A model generated the notes under the pieces. It was given only the letters and a program-made list of their open reading frames with translations. It was not told the origin of the DNA and did not search any database. A stretch of 64,000 nucleotides of DNA from Puniceicoccaceae bacterium K14 (lineage in GTDB: Bacteria > Verrucomicrobiota > Verrucomicrobiia > Opitutales > Opitutaceae), in contig JAKYXN010000007.1 in assembly GCA_022538095.1 (NCBI GenBank), positions 1 through 64,000 on the forward strand, given 5' to 3'. The position numbers and the translations under genes are program-made. Each line of letters begins with the position of its first letter. Positions within the stretch are counted from its first letter, which is position 1. Positions 63,423 through 64,000 of this stretch are shown piece by piece.

Positions 63423-63932
63423 TTAGCTTTGCGGTTGCTTGGCCTTCTTGCTGATCACGATCACTCCGACCATTGCAATTAACAGAAGGAATCCCGTTAC
63501 CTGCATCGGCAAAAGGTACGTAGTAAATAGTTGGTTACCGAAAGTCTTCAAAGTCATCTGGCTTGCCGCCAACTCTCCTCCAGAAGCCTCCGCGAGTGTC
63601 GGACTAGATTGGATAGCGACCACGCCCATTACCAGGATTGCGAACCCAATTACAGCCGCTGCCGTCGAAATGCGCGAAATTTTCTTCTGCTTATCTTCCT
63701 TCGCATCGAGAAGCATCACGATAAAGAGGAAGAGCACGACAACCGCACCTGCGTATACCAACACTTGAACGACAGCTAAGAAATAGGCTTCGAGCAAAAC
63801 GAACAACGACGCCATGCTGAGGAACGTCACGATTAGAGCCATCGCCGCATTCACGGTATTGCGACTGAAAACCACCGTAAAGGCAGAGATCAATGCAACC
63901 GCAGAGAAGATGTAAAAGAAAAGGTCAGTCAT
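63423..63932 (-). CDS. nuoJ: NADH-quinone oxidoreductase subunit J
   Basis: A 169-residue membrane subunit of complex I. The signature [20 protein letters not shown] is followed by [20 protein letters not shown], with the pi-bulge region and a Lys-rich loop (EDKQKKI). Its C-terminus has two more helices. It precedes nuoK by 13 bp. Confidence 0.95.
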   Translation of the reverse strand: MTDLFFYIFSAVALISAFTVVFSRNTVNAAMALIVTFLSMASLFVLLEAYFLAVVQVLVYAGAVVVLFLFIVMLLDAKEDKQKKISRISTAAAVIGFAILVMGVVAIQSSPTLAEASGGELAASQMTLKTFGNQLFTTYLLPMQVTGFLLLIAMVGVIVISKKAKQPQS

Positions 63933-63972
63933 TTAAATTAAAAGGGTTGAATGTCTCATCCAACAATGGGGA

Positions 63973-64000
63973 TCAATGGTGGCCTCCTTCGGCTGCGTTT
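63973..64000 (-). CDS. Partial C-terminal end, possibly nuoI
   Basis: The last 28 bases of the window, read on the minus strand, give NAAEGGHH and a stop at 63973-63975. In gene order nuoI would be expected just before nuoJ, and a short His-rich tail is a plausible end. The piece is too short to identify. Confidence 0.35.

Noticed and set aside
1-64000. CRISPR arrays, rRNA, tRNA, prophage and intact insertion sequences
   Set aside because: No regular spacer repeats, no conserved rRNA or tRNA sequence, no transposase or phage structural gene was seen.

Overview
The window looks like a chromosome segment of a free-living, aerobic, Gram-negative Verrucomicrobiota bacterium, most likely an Opitutae/Puniceicoccales relative such as Pelagicoccus. 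That placement is inference from gene content. The clues are an Opitutae-style TonB-dependent receptor (plug preceded by a 'FELSPFEV' segment), an ECF sigma factor with a membrane-anchored C-terminal extension, DUF3500 and DUF2277 proteins, a CotH/lamin-tail surface protein, the C-terminal 'IAGF/LIRGIGPAL' repeat of Verrucomicrobia secreted proteins, and the nuoJKLMN block. No rRNA, tRNA, CRISPR array, phage or intact insertion sequence was recognised.

Layout. 1-6.2 kb: small membrane proteins (a rhomboid protease among them), DUF2277 and a full-length PurL. 6.3-6.5 kb: a non-coding block bounded by a perfect inverted repeat. 6.6-12.4 kb: a GH30 glycosidase, the ECF sigma factor followed by a gene resembling its extension, a polytopic membrane protein and a DUF4870 protein. 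12.4-13.1 kb: decayed RidA-like and D-amino-acid-oxidase-like genes. 13.1-17.4 kb: FAH-family hydrolase, Nudix hydrolase, DUF3500 protein, a frameshifted small exported protein and a parvulin-like protein. 17.6-24.3 kb: a probable beta-glucoside locus with GH1 beta-glucosidase, divergent LacI regulator and TonB receptor. 24.4-28.8 kb: a 1485-residue secreted protein joining FG-GAP repeats, UnbV/ASPIC, an Ig domain and a complete vanadium haloperoxidase. 28.9-31.6 kb: a secreted protein, then a Crp-like regulator, a DMT transporter and an arylamine N-acetyltransferase.

31.9-42.2 kb is the most system-like region. It holds membrane-fused spermidine synthase, lipoprotein, DUF350 membrane protein, an unknown soluble protein, a K+ channel with an RCK domain, a DUF2170-like protein, PspA, S-adenosylmethionine decarboxylase, a TerB-AAA+ ATPase and a COG3044 ABC-class ATPase. 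All are on one strand with mostly short gaps. It resembles an expanded form of the E. coli yjfIJKLMC-type cluster and suggests a PspA/polyamine envelope-stress island. Heptamer tandem repeats sit before two of its genes.

42.2-43.9 kb: a PIN nuclease paired with an XRE-ImmA/IrrE protein (toxin-antitoxin-like) with a candidate operator. 44.1-53.2 kb: a membrane-anchored BTAD/TolB-like/TPR regulator, a secreted TPR protein, a membrane-domain-less FtsK translocase, an LRV/HEAT-type repeat protein and two small proteins of opposite charge. 53.4-54.9 kb: a TetR regulator, with a 20-bp near-palindrome in front of a nearby monooxygenase gene. 55.1-57.4 kb: CotH/LTD protein. 58.0-64.0 kb: respiratory complex I genes nuoN, M, L, K, J and a possible nuoI end, all on the minus strand and running off the right edge.
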